Shown here: piece after piece, positions 1 to 9,319 of the stretch | Numbering within the stretch: position 1 is the stretch's first letter | Layout: every line of letters starts with the position of its first letter | Assembly (NCBI GenBank): GCA_910584585.1 | Contig: CAJUBP010000008.1 | Location: forward strand, 47,430 to 111,429 | Reading direction: 5' to 3' | DNA: 64,000 nt | Origin: an uncultured Lachnospiraceae bacterium | Lineage (GTDB): Bacteria; Bacillota; Clostridia; Lachnospirales; Lachnospiraceae | Translations under genes and position numbers: made by a program | The notes under the pieces: model-generated | The model's input: only the letters and a program-made list of their open reading frames with translations | Database searches by the model: none | What the model was told of the DNA's origin: nothing

Positions 1-2710
1 GGAAGGCGGCGCTGCCGAGGCAGCAGAGGGAACGCCGGAACCGGCAGAAAATTTTGTGCCGGAGAACATGATTCTTGTCAGCGGCGCAGACGCCCGGCTG
101 CTTCCGGTGCAGGAGCTGGCTTACGACGCGGCCAGCGGAATGCTCACCTGGCAGCCGTCGGAACTGGCGGATGAATATCAGATTGAGGTAACGGACCCAG
201 CGACCGGTCAAAGCGCTGCAAGCCTTACGGCAAAGCTTGGACAGGCGTCCCTGGAACAGGTGGAGAGCGTTACAGATCGGACTTATTCCATCCAGGTAAC
301 CGCGCGTTCCGAGCGCAGAATTTACCTGGTGGGCGTTTCTGAGGGGGCGGATTCGGATTTGGCCGCAAAAAGCGACGGATTCTATATGGATGACGATCGG
401 ACGTTTTATTATTACTATCATTTTGCGGAATCGGCCCCTGTCATCATGCAGGCTGTGCTCACCCCGGTCACCGCAAGAACCGTGACCTCTGTGAATGGCA
501 TTGCTTTTCTGCGGCAGGCCAACGGGTATTATGAATTCCAGGTACTGTCGCCGAAGCTGCAGGATACAGAGTATCTCCGGGTGGAGTACTCCAACAATAA
601 AAGCTTCAAAAACAGCGGAAAAAAATTTACCTATGAGGCAAAGCGGGCAGGGGATGTGATTCTAAAATCCCTGCGGGCAGGCGACGGGCATACTACAAAG
701 GGATACCACAGATATCAGGGCACAGAGCAGATTTACCGCAGCTATCTGGGATATTTTTCCCCGGGAGAAACCGTTTATGTCCGGGCAAGAATTTATAACA
801 GCGGTTACCGTCTGGAGGAATCGGAGCATGCAGAAGACAGATTTTCGGGTTATCAGACGCTGGCCTGCCGGATTCCGGATCTGGAAATGGGCGTGGTGAA
901 TACAGTTGTCACAGAAGACAGCATTACCCTTTGCCCCTCTTTGGAAGAAGGATGGGCAACCGGTTTTGAATTCCAGAAAAAGGTGAACGGCTCATGGGTC
1001 AAGCTGGCCAAACAGACCGGAAACGCTTCCTATCAGGACAGCGGTTTAGAGCCGGGAGTTTCCTATTCCTACCGTGTCCGGGGGTATGCCTATAACCGGC
1101 TGTCAAAGAAAACTGTTTATACAAAATGGCAGAAAGCCAATGCCAATACCTTTGGCAGCGCGCTGCGGTTAAAAGCGGAGGCTAAGGGCACAGACGCGGT
1201 GAAACTTTCCTGGAACGCAGTGAAGGGCGTGGACGGCTACCGGATTTACCGCAGCGACACGGTTAGCAGCGGTTATACCCGGACAGAAGGGGGCTATATT
1301 GATAATTTTGCGAATTATACCCTGGCAGCCACGATAGAGAAACCTTCCCAGACAAGTTACACAGATAAGAAGCTGACGGCTGGAAAAGAATATTTTTACG
1401 TTGTGTGCGCTTACTGGGAGAAAGACGGACAGGAAAATTGCCTGCAGGAGAGCGCCAGCGTGCTTCTTTCTTCCAATGCGCAGATGACTTTTACCTCCAG
1501 TTCTTATACCCAATCAGGCAAATTTACCGTTGCCTGGAATAAGATGGCGGGAATTAAGGGTTATAAAGTACAGGTGAAAAACGCGGCGGGAAATTATAAA
1601 AATTATAAAACATTAAAGGCTTCGGCCACGAAGATCACCCTGCCGAAGGTAAAAGCCGGGAAGGCTCCGGTTACCTACCGGATTTATCCTTATACGAAAA
1701 AGAAGCAGCTTACAGCGAAAGGGGCGGAATTTACCGTAGAGCCAACTCTTGGAATTGTAAAAAATGTCAAAGCCAAAGCAGATGCAGGCGGAATCACTGT
1801 GTCCTGGCGCAGCGTAAGCGGGGCGGACTATTATGAGGTCTACCGCTGCAGCGGAAATGATTACACTTATGACGCAGACAGTAAGACTTACCGCGTGGAT
1901 CTGGAGAAAGCCGTACTGGTGGAATCCGTAAAGCTGGTCACGGAGGGAGCGCTGCAGGCAAAGCCGGAGGACGTCAATGTGGCGCAGGACGGCACGCTCA
2001 GTTATGATTATGTAAATGAGGATGTTTACGGGTATGCCGCAGATGCTTCCGGGCAGATTGTCCCGGCCCTTTACGATCCCGATCGTACGGTGATCCGTTC
2101 TAAAATCACGAAAACAAAAGTCAGGGACGCCAAAGTTACGGTAAAAGGACTGGTGCCGAAGACAGAAGAGCAGCTGGCCTTGAGTAAGGATACGGGGGTC
2201 TTTTGCCAGTATGCCAAAGATACGGCAGGCGTTTTGGAAACTGCGGAAGCGACGCTGAAAGAAGGTCCCGCAAAAGGAACTACTTATTATTATGTAGTCC
2301 GCGCTGTCGCCCAGGGAAAAGGAAATGCAGGAAATGCCTGCAGCGTAGGATTTTCCAGGCCCGCCAGCGCAGTTTGTACTTCGGCCGGAGTAAAAGCGGT
2401 CACAAAGGTGAAGGCAAGGAACACTCTGGAGGAATGCGCAGTTCTTTCCTTTACAGCGGCGAAGAATGCGGATGGCTATATGATTTACCGTTCAGACAAG
2501 AAAAACAGCGGTTACCGGCTGATTGCCACCACATCCAAGACGATTTTCCGGGATAAGACCACCAGTCCGGGCAAGACTTATTATTATAAGATTGTTTCCT
2601 ACTGTACCAACGAAAGCGGGGCAAGAGTGTATTCCGCCAAAACCAAACCGGTGAAGATAACCATCAAGAAAGAGGACATTTCCATGTTGGATCTTATGCT
2701 GGAACAGTAG
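1..2710 (+). CDS. Fibronectin type III repeat surface protein, 5'-truncated
   Basis: The reading frame is open from base 2, so the gene begins upstream of the window; the GTG at 56 is only the first in-window start and is not proposed as the real one. About 900 residues are visible. They hold repeated FN3-like beta-sandwich units with the typical pattern of a VKLSWN-type strand followed by GYRIYRS, seen near visible residues 370-470, 565-770 and 775-870. The C-terminus is lysine-rich and ends without an LPxTG sorting signal or membrane anchor. The protein is probably secreted, perhaps with a catalytic or binding domain in the missing N-terminal part; no enzymatic motif is visible here. The stop lies 21 bp before hflX. 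FN3 assignment is firm, biological role unknown. Confidence 0.75.
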   Translation, partial: EGGAAEAAEGTPEPAENFVPENMILVSGADARLLPVQELAYDAASGMLTWQPSELADEYQIEVTDPATGQSAASLTAKLGQASLEQVESVTDRTYSIQVTARSERRIYLVGVSEGADSDLAAKSDGFYMDDDRTFYYYYHFAESAPVIMQAVLTPVTARTVTSVNGIAFLRQANGYYEFQVLSPKLQDTEYLRVEYSNNKSFKNSGKKFTYEAKRAGDVILKSLRAGDGHTTKGYHRYQGTEQIYRSYLGYFSPGETVYVRARIYNSGYRLEESEHAEDRFSGYQTLACRIPDLEMGVVNTVVTEDSITLCPSLEEGWATGFEFQKKVNGSWVKLAKQTGNASYQDSGLEPGVSYSYRVRGYAYNRLSKKTVYTKWQKANANTFGSALRLKAEAKGTDAVKLSWNAVKGVDGYRIYRSDTVSSGYTRTEGGYIDNFANYTLAATIEKPSQTSYTDKKLTAGKEYFYVVCAYWEKDGQENCLQESASVLLSSNAQMTFTSSSYTQSGKFTVAWNKMAGIKGYKVQVKNAAGNYKNYKTLKASATKITLPKVKAGKAPVTYRIYPYTKKKQLTAKGAEFTVEPTLGIVKNVKAKADAGGITVSWRSVSGADYYEVYRCSGNDYTYDADSKTYRVDLEKAVLVESVKLVTEGALQAKPEDVNVAQDGTLSYDYVNEDVYGYAADASGQIVPALYDPDRTVIRSKITKTKVRDAKVTVKGLVPKTEEQLALSKDTGVFCQYAKDTAGVLETAEATLKEGPAKGTTYYYVVRAVAQGKGNAGNACSVGFSRPASAVCTSAGVKAVTKVKARNTLEECAVLSFTAAKNADGYMIYRSDKKNSGYRLIATTSKTIFRDKTTSPGKTYYYKIVSYCTNESGARVYSAKTKPVKITIKKEDISMLDLMLEQ

Positions 2711-2731
2711 AATATTTGAAAGTAAGCAGAA

Positions 2732-4048
2732 ATGGAGGATTGCGCTATTAACGAAACGAAGAGAACTACAGAGCCATTTCAAATAGAAGAAATTACAGAA
2801 CAGGTGATCCTGGTGGGCATTAGCCAAAGGGAAAATGACGATACGGAAGATTCCCTGGAGGAATTGGAGGAACTGGCCGAAACAGCAGGAGCCGTCGTTC
2901 TGGGAAGTGTGATGCAAAGCAGAGAGCATATTCATCCCGGCACTTATCTGGGCGCCGGAAAATTACAGGAGCTGCGCCAAATCATTGCGGAGTGGGAAGC
3001 CGATGGAATTATCTGCGACGATGAATTATCACCGGCACAGATTCGGAATATGGAACAGGAGCTGGAGTGCAAGGTGATGGATCGCACACTGCTGATTCTG
3101 GATATTTTTGCCGCCAGAGCTTCTACCAGCGAAGGAAAAATCCAGGTGGAGCTTGCCCAGCTGAAATACCGGATGAGCCGCCTTACGGGATTCGGAGTTT
3201 CTCTTTCCAGGCTGGGAGGCGGCATCGGCACCAGAGGACCGGGTGAGAAGAAGCTGGAGTCGGACCGGAGGCTGATTAAGAACCGGATTGCCCAGCTGAA
3301 CCGGGAACTGAAACAGGTGCAGAAACACAGGGAAATTACCAGAGGACAGCGGGAGAAAAACCGCGTGAAGGTAGCGGCGATTGTAGGCTATACCAATGCC
3401 GGCAAGTCCACGCTGTTAAACCGCCTGACCCATGCCTCTGTGTTGGAAGAGGACAAGCTTTTTGCAACCTTAGATCCCACAACCCGCAGTCTGAAGCTGG
3501 AAAGCGGCCAGGAGATCCTGCTGACAGATACGGTAGGTTTTATCCGCAAACTGCCCCATCATCTGATTGAAGCCTTCCGCAGCACGTTAGAGGAAGCGAA
3601 ATATGCGGACATTATTGTCCATGTGGTGGACGCCTCCAATCCTCAGTGGGAGAAGCAGATGCAGATTGTATATGAGACGTTAGCTCAGCTGGGCGTGTCG
3701 GGAAAGAAGCGGATTACATTATTTAATAAGCAGGATAAGGTGACAGAACGGGAACTGTTCCGGGATCTGCAGGCGGATCGGGCGCTGAAGGTTTCTGTGA
3801 AAACGGGAGAGGGAATGGATGATTTTCTGGGAACCTTAGAAAAATTTCTGCGGGAGGATAAGAGGCTTTTGGAAGGCGCCTTTTCCTATGATCAGGGGAA
3901 TCAGATTTCCCTGATCCGCAGGTACGGCGAGCTTTTGCAGGAAGAATACCGGGAAGACGGAATTTATGTAAAAGCATATGTTCCCGGGGAATTGTATCCC
4001 AATCTGGCAGAGCATATGAGCAGACAGGAGAGGTCAGGCATTGATTAA
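2732..4048 (+). CDS. hflX: GTPase HflX
   Basis: A 438-residue ribosome-associated GTPase of the HflX family, which splits or rescues stalled 70S ribosomes under stress. The N-terminal half carries the glycine-rich HflX domain with the family segment GGGIGTRGPGEKKLE near residues 160-175, followed by a coiled helical stretch. The G domain shows GYTNAGKST (G1), DPTTR, DTVGF (G3) and NKQD (G4). Length is normal for the family. The ATG at 2732 is the only start that keeps the whole N-terminal domain; the ribosome site is weak. Its last 8 bases overlap the start of yaaA, so the two are translationally coupled. Confidence 0.93.
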   Translation: MEDCAINETKRTTEPFQIEEITEQVILVGISQRENDDTEDSLEELEELAETAGAVVLGSVMQSREHIHPGTYLGAGKLQELRQIIAEWEADGIICDDELSPAQIRNMEQELECKVMDRTLLILDIFAARASTSEGKIQVELAQLKYRMSRLTGFGVSLSRLGGGIGTRGPGEKKLESDRRLIKNRIAQLNRELKQVQKHREITRGQREKNRVKVAAIVGYTNAGKSTLLNRLTHASVLEEDKLFATLDPTTRSLKLESGQEILLTDTVGFIRKLPHHLIEAFRSTLEEAKYADIIVHVVDASNPQWEKQMQIVYETLAQLGVSGKKRITLFNKQDKVTERELFRDLQADRALKVSVKTGEGMDDFLGTLEKFLREDKRLLEGAFSYDQGNQISLIRRYGELLQEEYREDGIYVKAYVPGELYPNLAEHMSRQERSGID

Positions 4049-4790
4049 AATTATCATTTCCCCTGCAAAGAAAATGAAACAGGACACAGATACCCTGGAA
4101 TGCCGCGGAAGGCCGCTGTTTCTGCAGGAAGCGGAGTATTTAAAGGAATATATGCAAGGCCTGGATTACCAGCAGGCAAAGGAGATCTGGAAATGCAGCG
4201 ACAAGATAGCGGCATTGAATTATGAACGGTTCGCGGGGATGGATTTGTCAGGAAATCTGACGCCGGCCCTTTTATCCTATGAAGGCATCCAATATCAGTA
4301 TATGGCTCCGGCAGTCTTTGAGGATCAGTCCTGGGAGTATGTGGAGAAGCATCTTAACATACTCTCCGGGTTCTACGGCCTGCTGAAACCCTTCGACGGA
4401 ATTGTGCCTTACCGATTGGAGATGCAGGCCCCGGTCCATTTGGAAAACTACCGGAATCTCTATGACTACTGGGGCGATAAAATTTATCGGGAACTATACC
4501 GGGAAGAAGCAGTGATTCTGAATCTTGCGTCCAAAGAGTACAGCAAATGCGTCATCCCTTATTTAAAGCCGGCAGATCGCTTTCTCACCTGCCGGTTCGG
4601 GGAATGGAAAGACGGAAAGGCAGTGGAAAAAGGAACCCAGGTGAAAATGGCCCGGGGAGAGATGGTCCGTTTCCTGGCCCGAAATAAAGTGGAAGATCTA
4701 GAGCAAATCCGGGAATTCCAGGGACTGGGCTACCGGTATGAAGAAAGTCTTTCAGACGAGAATACTTATGTATTTTTGAAAGAAGACTAG
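4041..4790 (+). CDS. yaaA: Peroxide stress protein YaaA family (UPF0246)
   Basis: A 249-residue protein that begins with the family signature ISPAKKM and contains conserved FDGIVPYRLEMQAP and ASKEYSK segments, matching YaaA/DUF328 in order and length. In E. coli YaaA lowers free intracellular iron during peroxide stress and binds DNA; the family fold is clear, but that role in this organism is inferred. The start is TTG at 4041, overlapping hflX by 8 bases; a purine-rich AGGAGAGG about 10 bases upstream within hflX can serve as ribosome site. The stop codon lies inside a 26-bp repeat that recurs at 14903-14928. Confidence 0.9.
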   Translation: MIKIIISPAKKMKQDTDTLECRGRPLFLQEAEYLKEYMQGLDYQQAKEIWKCSDKIAALNYERFAGMDLSGNLTPALLSYEGIQYQYMAPAVFEDQSWEYVEKHLNILSGFYGLLKPFDGIVPYRLEMQAPVHLENYRNLYDYWGDKIYRELYREEAVILNLASKEYSKCVIPYLKPADRFLTCRFGEWKDGKAVEKGTQVKMARGEMVRFLARNKVEDLEQIREFQGLGYRYEESLSDENTYVFLKED

Positions 4791-4812
4791 AGCGTGTCTT
4801 AAAATTCATTCC
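4787..4812. repeat. 26-bp dispersed repeat, copy 1
   Basis: A 26-bp sequence beginning CTAGAGCGTGTC and ending AAATTCATTCC is identical at 4787-4812 and at 14903-14928, and in both places is followed (with one extra base in the second) by GCAATC. The first copy includes the stop codon of yaaA. A weaker match (TAGAGCGTG) follows the aldo/keto reductase at 30677. This may be an end remnant of a mobile element or a small dispersed repeat. Confidence 0.6.
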
Positions 4813-4835
4813 GCAATCAATATCTCAATATACAA

Positions 4836-4882
4836 AAACTAACGGATTGCCGTTTTGTGCGCAAAGGGCAATCCGTTAGTTT
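4836..4882. repeat. Stem-only derivative of the 180-bp element
   Basis: A perfect 16-bp inverted repeat (4836-4851 and 4867-4882) encloses a 15-base loop. The arms contain the CGGATTGCC block of the terminal stem of the 180-bp element described at 20804-20983, and the sequence after the right arm (ATCCAAAGATA) matches the tail that follows full copies. It looks like a copy that has lost its interior. It sits right after yaaA and might act as a transcript-end hairpin, but no T run follows. Confidence 0.6.
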
Positions 4883-4911
4883 CTGTCATATCCAAAGATA
4901 GACAGTTCATT

Positions 4912-5141
4912 CTAATACAACAGCGAACAATCTCTATTTCGATACACAGGAAAGGCAGGATGGCCCTTTGCCTAAGCAAACGATTCATGGGCGTCCTTAG
5001 TGAAGGCGAAATCCACTGCTTATGAAGACTTAGGAAGGAAGGCTTTCCTGACTTCCTTAGTCGGAGTTAGCAGTTAGTTCGCCGGAACGTTGCCCAGTTT
5101 GTGTGGCAAAGGGCAATCTGCTAGTTCCGTCCGTATCCAAA
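4912..5141 (+). repeat. 180-bp structured repeat element, copy A with flanks
   Basis: The core spans 4949-5128, exactly 180 bp, the same length as copies B (20804-20983) and C (54902-55081), with no insertions or deletions in the 132-bp interior. The left flank, CAGCGAACAATCT followed by TTTCGATACACAGG, is nearly the same as in copy C. The terminal arms (4949-4972, 5105-5128) pair at only 17 of 24 positions because the left arm resembles copy C and the right arm copy B. The interior keeps the AGGAAGGAAGG/CCTGACTTCCT hairpin. There is no convincing coding capacity; it lies between convergent yaaA and the sulfatase gene. Confidence 0.75.
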
Positions 5142-5189
5142 GATAACAGCTTGCGCAAAAGCATGTTTAAAAATGATAGACACAAGGCG

Positions 5190-7538
5190 CTAATCTGCCA
5201 AATTCTGCTCCGCCGAATTTCCCCCATTGCTCTGCGCGTTCGTCGGAATCTCCGAATCCTGCTCACCGTTCTGCCCATTGTTTCCCTCCGCCGGCTCTAA
5301 CGCGTCGTCCTGCCTCTCTGAATCATTCAGCTCATCCGTTTGCTGCCGTGATTCTTTCTCCCGGTTGCCGTTGACAGCCTTGTCAATGCTGCTGGGCGTG
5401 TTCTCCGTGGTGTCGTCCACCGGCGCCTGTTCGGAAGGCTGGGGCTGCTCCGTGAGAGGCTTCAGATAAGAAATTTCATTGGAGGTACGGAAAATAGTAT
5501 CCGAGGATCCCATCTGGTTGACCACAAGGGAATTGGCTCCTTCCCGGAATTCATTCATGGAAATCTTTAATTCACTGTCACTGATAAAGGAAGTGGAAAC
5601 CCGTGTTCCGTTTACGAATGCCTTACTCCAGGGAGTGAAATTTGTTCCATAAATATGTAAGCCGTCTTCTAACGTTTCAATCCGTTCCAGCGTAACGTCC
5701 TGGACGCCCATCTGCAGGTTGGAGGCGGGATAGAGATCCTCCCCCTGGTACGCGTACCGCTTGCCGTAGAGGATATCGTACTGCAGAAGTTCCATGTCTC
5801 TGGAGGAATCTTCCGTCAGCTGGTAATTGCTGCTCTGATGGAAGGAGAACATGGTTCCTTCATGAATATTAGCCTGTTCCGTAATAGCTGCAAGTAACTG
5901 ATAAGAAGTTAAATTCTGATTTACTTTTTCCATTCCAAAGTTGTTCCAGGTGACATATTTTGTATTGAAAATGCTCTGGCTTTTCATATCTTCATCGGTA
6001 AGGCCCATGGTGGGCAGGTGATCTCCGAAGAATACAACTACGGTTTTTTCCTCTCTTTTGGACAGCATATCGGTCAGGTCGGCAATAAATTTGTCTACCT
6101 CGTGAATCTGATTGACATAATATTCCCACTCATTGTTTTTTGCTTCATTTTCCGCTCCGGTTACGGTAATTTCCGGATTCTCAATAACTCTTTCCGTGGG
6201 ATAAGCGCCGTGGCCCTGCACGGTAATGGTGTAGATGAAATCCTGCTGCTGGGTGGAATTTAAAGCCTTTTCCACTTCGCCGATTAAAATATTGTCAGTG
6301 GGCCATGTGCCCAGAGGCGTATATTCCTGAATATTCATCATTTCCTTGCTGATAAAGCTGTCAAATCCCATCTGGGTAAACGCGTTTCTCCGGCTGTAGA
6401 AATTGCCGCCGTTGTTATGTACCACATGAGTGCCGTAACCCAGATTTTTTCCCAAATCAGAGGCAATGCTCTCGCAGGAAGTGGATTTCAGGATGGTTTT
6501 ATAGGGATATTCCCCTAATCCGAAATATTTCATGCCCATTCCGGTTAAAATTTCAAACTCCGTATTGGCAGTTCCGGCTCCCACTACCGGAACAGTCAGG
6601 TATCCGGAAGAGTAATTGTTGTACAAGTGATCAAAGTTGGGAGTGGGATTCTCCGAAAAATTTAAAAAATTGATTTCTTTCGGGTCTATAAAGGACTCCA
6701 GCAGCACACAGATCACATTGGGAAGCTCATTGGAATCAGAGACTTCTTTATTTACTTTGGAAAGAGCCGTATCCACGGTTTCCTGTGAATAATCCCGGGG
6801 AGCCGCCATGCCCTGATCCATTACGCTGGCGGAAAAGCTGTACACAAATCCGTAATCTTCATAGCCCTGGGCGATGTTTTCAAAGTAATCTGCCAGAATA
6901 TTATTGCTGACAGCCGCCTGGGTTACCATAGGGATAAAGAAAGCGAACAGCCCGATGGCTCCGATGCTTGCGAAACGGTTCTGCTTGCCCTGGTATTTGG
7001 GGCCTTTTTTCCAGAGGACAACGATTCCTGCCAGGACGGACGCCACCAGAAGAATTACGGCAAGGGCCTCTCCGTTGCTGAAATAATTGCTCTGCATGGT
7101 AAACAGGTCGTTAATCAGCTTTACATCTGTGTAGGTAAAGGGAGTGACCCGCTTTGCCAGGATACATCCGTTGATGGTTCCGAGGAACAGCCATGCCACG
7201 CTGATGATGGTCCGCATCAATGCCCTTCGGCGGAAAAAATACACCAGATGCAGCGAGGTAAATACAATCATGGAGTTATATAAAAATGCCAGGCCCCGAT
7301 CAAAAATAAACATAAACGCGCTGGTAAAAGAATGCCTGGAAATGATTTCAATCAAAAAGCAAACGCTGCAGGCCAGAAGGTAATGGAAAATTAAAGAGTA
7401 GCGATTGAGAAAAGCCACCAGTTTCTCCTTCTGTTCCGGCTTCAAAAAATGCTTTTTCTCCCGGGCGCTTATTTTTTCACGAAAAGCCTTGTATTTTGTC
7501 CTGATTTTCTGTAAAGTGTTTTTTGCAGTATGAAACAT
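5190..7538 (-). CDS. LTA synthase family membrane sulfatase
   Basis: A 782-residue protein with about five N-terminal membrane segments (roughly residues 45-68, 75-102, 108-128, 158-178, 190-212), then an extracellular sulfatase-fold domain. Family landmarks are ICVLLESF (metal site), PTPNFDHL, GAGTANTEFEILTGM holding the candidate catalytic threonine near residue 323-326, QGHGAYP and FFGDHLPT. LtaS-type enzymes move glycerol phosphate from phosphatidylglycerol onto a polymer outside the cell. After the catalytic domain comes a segment of about 100 residues resembling an Ig/TIG-like domain and then an acidic, Gln/Asn/Glu-rich tail of about 85 residues, probably disordered in the wall. The ATG is preceded by AAGGATGG. 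The gene stands alone; exact polymer product is not determinable. Confidence 0.85.
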   Translation of the reverse strand: MFHTAKNTLQKIRTKYKAFREKISAREKKHFLKPEQKEKLVAFLNRYSLIFHYLLACSVCFLIEIISRHSFTSAFMFIFDRGLAFLYNSMIVFTSLHLVYFFRRRALMRTIISVAWLFLGTINGCILAKRVTPFTYTDVKLINDLFTMQSNYFSNGEALAVILLVASVLAGIVVLWKKGPKYQGKQNRFASIGAIGLFAFFIPMVTQAAVSNNILADYFENIAQGYEDYGFVYSFSASVMDQGMAAPRDYSQETVDTALSKVNKEVSDSNELPNVICVLLESFIDPKEINFLNFSENPTPNFDHLYNNYSSGYLTVPVVGAGTANTEFEILTGMGMKYFGLGEYPYKTILKSTSCESIASDLGKNLGYGTHVVHNNGGNFYSRRNAFTQMGFDSFISKEMMNIQEYTPLGTWPTDNILIGEVEKALNSTQQQDFIYTITVQGHGAYPTERVIENPEITVTGAENEAKNNEWEYYVNQIHEVDKFIADLTDMLSKREEKTVVVFFGDHLPTMGLTDEDMKSQSIFNTKYVTWNNFGMEKVNQNLTSYQLLAAITEQANIHEGTMFSFHQSSNYQLTEDSSRDMELLQYDILYGKRYAYQGEDLYPASNLQMGVQDVTLERIETLEDGLHIYGTNFTPWSKAFVNGTRVSTSFISDSELKISMNEFREGANSLVVNQMGSSDTIFRTSNEISYLKPLTEQPQPSEQAPVDDTTENTPSSIDKAVNGNREKESRQQTDELNDSERQDDALEPAEGNNGQNGEQDSEIPTNAQSNGGNSAEQNLAD

Positions 7539-7573
7539 TGTGTCACCATCCTTAAGTTATATTAAAAATTCCA

Positions 7574-7602
7574 TTTATACACGCAGGTATGCTTATTTGC
7601 AA
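7574..7602 (-). promoter_or_regulatory. Promoter of the LTA-synthase-like gene
   Basis: On the minus strand TTGCAA (7602-7597) is followed after 17 bases by TATAAA (7579-7574), close to the sigma-A consensus. The predicted start of transcription is about 30 bases before the ATG at 7538. The rest of the 338-bp divergent spacer to folC (7539-7876) is AT-rich and shows no further clear element; no firm promoter was found for folC. Confidence 0.5.
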
Positions 7603-7876
7603 TATGATTTGCTGTTTCTCTTATTGTATTGGAATCTGCTGTCAGATCATTTTGCTTACAGGTATATGAACTAATTGTAAACAAAATATGAATCTGCTTT
7701 TTCCATAGCAAAGATTATCTTATTTTTTTTAAAAAGTCAACTGGAAAAAGCAAAATTTATACGGATGATAATAAAATTTAAGAATTTCTTTATAAAATAG
7801 TCAGAACGCTGAATGGAAAAGTGATAAAACAGCAGCCTGACGATAAGGGAAACAGAATATACGGAGGAAACAGAAT

Positions 7877-9319
7877 ATGGCAGGCAGTATCTTAACTGGA
7901 GGAGAAGTGCAGAAATTGGCAGGCAGTATCTTAACTGGAGAAGAAGTGCAGAAATTTCTGAAAGAAACGGAGAAATTGGGAAGCGTCCTGGGCTTAGACA
8001 GCATTCGGGAACTGATGAATGAACTGGGGAACCCGCAGGAAATGCTGTCGGTCATCCACGTAGCGGGAACCAACGGGAAAGGCTCTGTGTGCGCCATGGT
8101 CTCTTCTATTTTGCAGGAGGCGGGATATCGGGTGGGCATGTACACTTCTCCGGCGGTATTTGACCGGAAGGAGCAGTATCAGGTCAACGGGCGTCCTGTT
8201 TCGGAAAGGGAATTTGCGGAACTGATTACCGATATCAAAAGGGCCTGCGGCAGAATGACAGAAAAAGGCCTGAGGCGTCCTACGTTGTTTGAGGTGGAAA
8301 CGGCGGCGGCTTTTTTATATTTTTACCGGCAGCGCTGCCAGGCAGTCCTGTTGGAAACCGGAATGGGAGGCGCCATGGACGCTACTAATATAATAAGGAA
8401 ACCTTCCGTCAGCGTTTTGACTTCCATCAGTATGGATCACATGAAATTTCTGGGAGACAGCCTGGAGGAAATTGCCCGGACAAAGGCCGGAATTATCAAA
8501 GAGAACGGTTTTGCGGCAGCCGCAAGGCCCAGGGATGAGGGGGTAAGAAAAGTTCTGGAAGAGGTCTGCGAAAAGAAGAATGCAAAGCTTGTCTACGCAG
8601 AGAAAGAGAAAGCAGAAAATATCCATATAGAAAATGACAGACAGGAGGGGCAGAATATCCATATAGAAAATGACAGACAGGAGGGGCAGAATTTCCTGTG
8701 CTTCTCTTATGGAAGTTATGGGAACATCCGTCTGGCCATGACAGGAGCCTGTCAGATAGAAAACAGCATATGCGCCATAGAGACGGCGGAACTTTTAAGA
8801 AAACAGGGGTGGAACATCCGTAATGACCAAATCCGCCGGGGGCTTAGAAAAGCCCGGTGGGAAGGGCGTTTTACCAGGCTGTGCCAGGATCCTTTGCTTA
8901 TCATTGACGGGGCCCACAATGAGGACGCAGCGAAAAAATTACGGGAAACTTTGAAAATGGGTTTTACAAATTACAAAATAATCTATATAATAGGGGTACT
9001 TGCAGATAAGGAATATGACAAAATGCTGGAAATTATGATGCCTTTGGCCTGGAAAGTTTTTACCGTGACCCCGAATCATCCCAGGGCATTAGACGGAGCA
9101 GTATTGGCAGAGCAGGCAGAAGCCTGCTTTGGGGAGGGATTGGCAGGAACCAAAGCGGGCCCTTCGGATATCCTCTGCTGCGGGACGGTTTCGGAGGGGG
9201 TGGAGAAAGCTTTTGCCTGTGCCAGAAAGGCGGCGGGAGAAAAAGTGATGATTCTGGCCTTTGGTTCCCTGTCCTATCTGGGAGAAATCAGGGAAATTGT
9301 GAGGAGAAACAGGTTATGA
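7877..9319 (+). CDS. folC: Folylpolyglutamate synthase / dihydrofolate synthase
   Basis: A 480-residue Mur-ligase-family enzyme that adds glutamate to dihydropteroate and folates. The ATP loop GTNGKGSVCAM (about residues 61-71) and the segment LLETGMGGAMDATN are diagnostic, as is IIDGAHNEDA in the C-terminal domain. It opens a folate operon, its stop overlapping folE by 4 bases (ATGA). The ATG at 7877 follows ACGGAGG with good spacing. Two oddities are visible: residues 2-27 are a 13-residue sequence repeated twice, and residues about 248-271 are an exact 12-residue tandem duplication in a linker. Both keep the frame and lie outside the catalytic motifs, so the enzyme is probably active. Confidence 0.93.
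   Translation: MAGSILTGGEVQKLAGSILTGEEVQKFLKETEKLGSVLGLDSIRELMNELGNPQEMLSVIHVAGTNGKGSVCAMVSSILQEAGYRVGMYTSPAVFDRKEQYQVNGRPVSEREFAELITDIKRACGRMTEKGLRRPTLFEVETAAAFLYFYRQRCQAVLLETGMGGAMDATNIIRKPSVSVLTSISMDHMKFLGDSLEEIARTKAGIIKENGFAAAARPRDEGVRKVLEEVCEKKNAKLVYAEKEKAENIHIENDRQEGQNIHIENDRQEGQNFLCFSYGSYGNIRLAMTGACQIENSICAIETAELLRKQGWNIRNDQIRRGLRKARWEGRFTRLCQDPLLIIDGAHNEDAAKKLRETLKMGFTNYKIIYIIGVLADKEYDKMLEIMMPLAWKVFTVTPNHPRALDGAVLAEQAEACFGEGLAGTKAGPSDILCCGTVSEGVEKAFACARKAAGEKVMILAFGSLSYLGEIREIVRRNRL
7879..7956 (+). repeat. 39-bp in-frame tandem duplication at the folC start
   Basis: Two 39-bp units (7879-7917, 7918-7956) differ at only a couple of positions and encode AGSILTG(G/E)EVQK(L/F) twice. The second unit also lies at a good distance for an alternative downstream start, so the first unit appears to be a recent N-terminal extension. 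Confidence 0.8.
8618..8689 (+). repeat. 36-bp exact tandem duplication inside folC
   Basis: Two identical 36-bp units (8618-8653 and 8654-8689) encode NIHIENDRQEGQ twice. Perfect identity suggests a very recent slippage event. The position is between the ATPase domain and the C-terminal domain of FolC. Confidence 0.85.
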
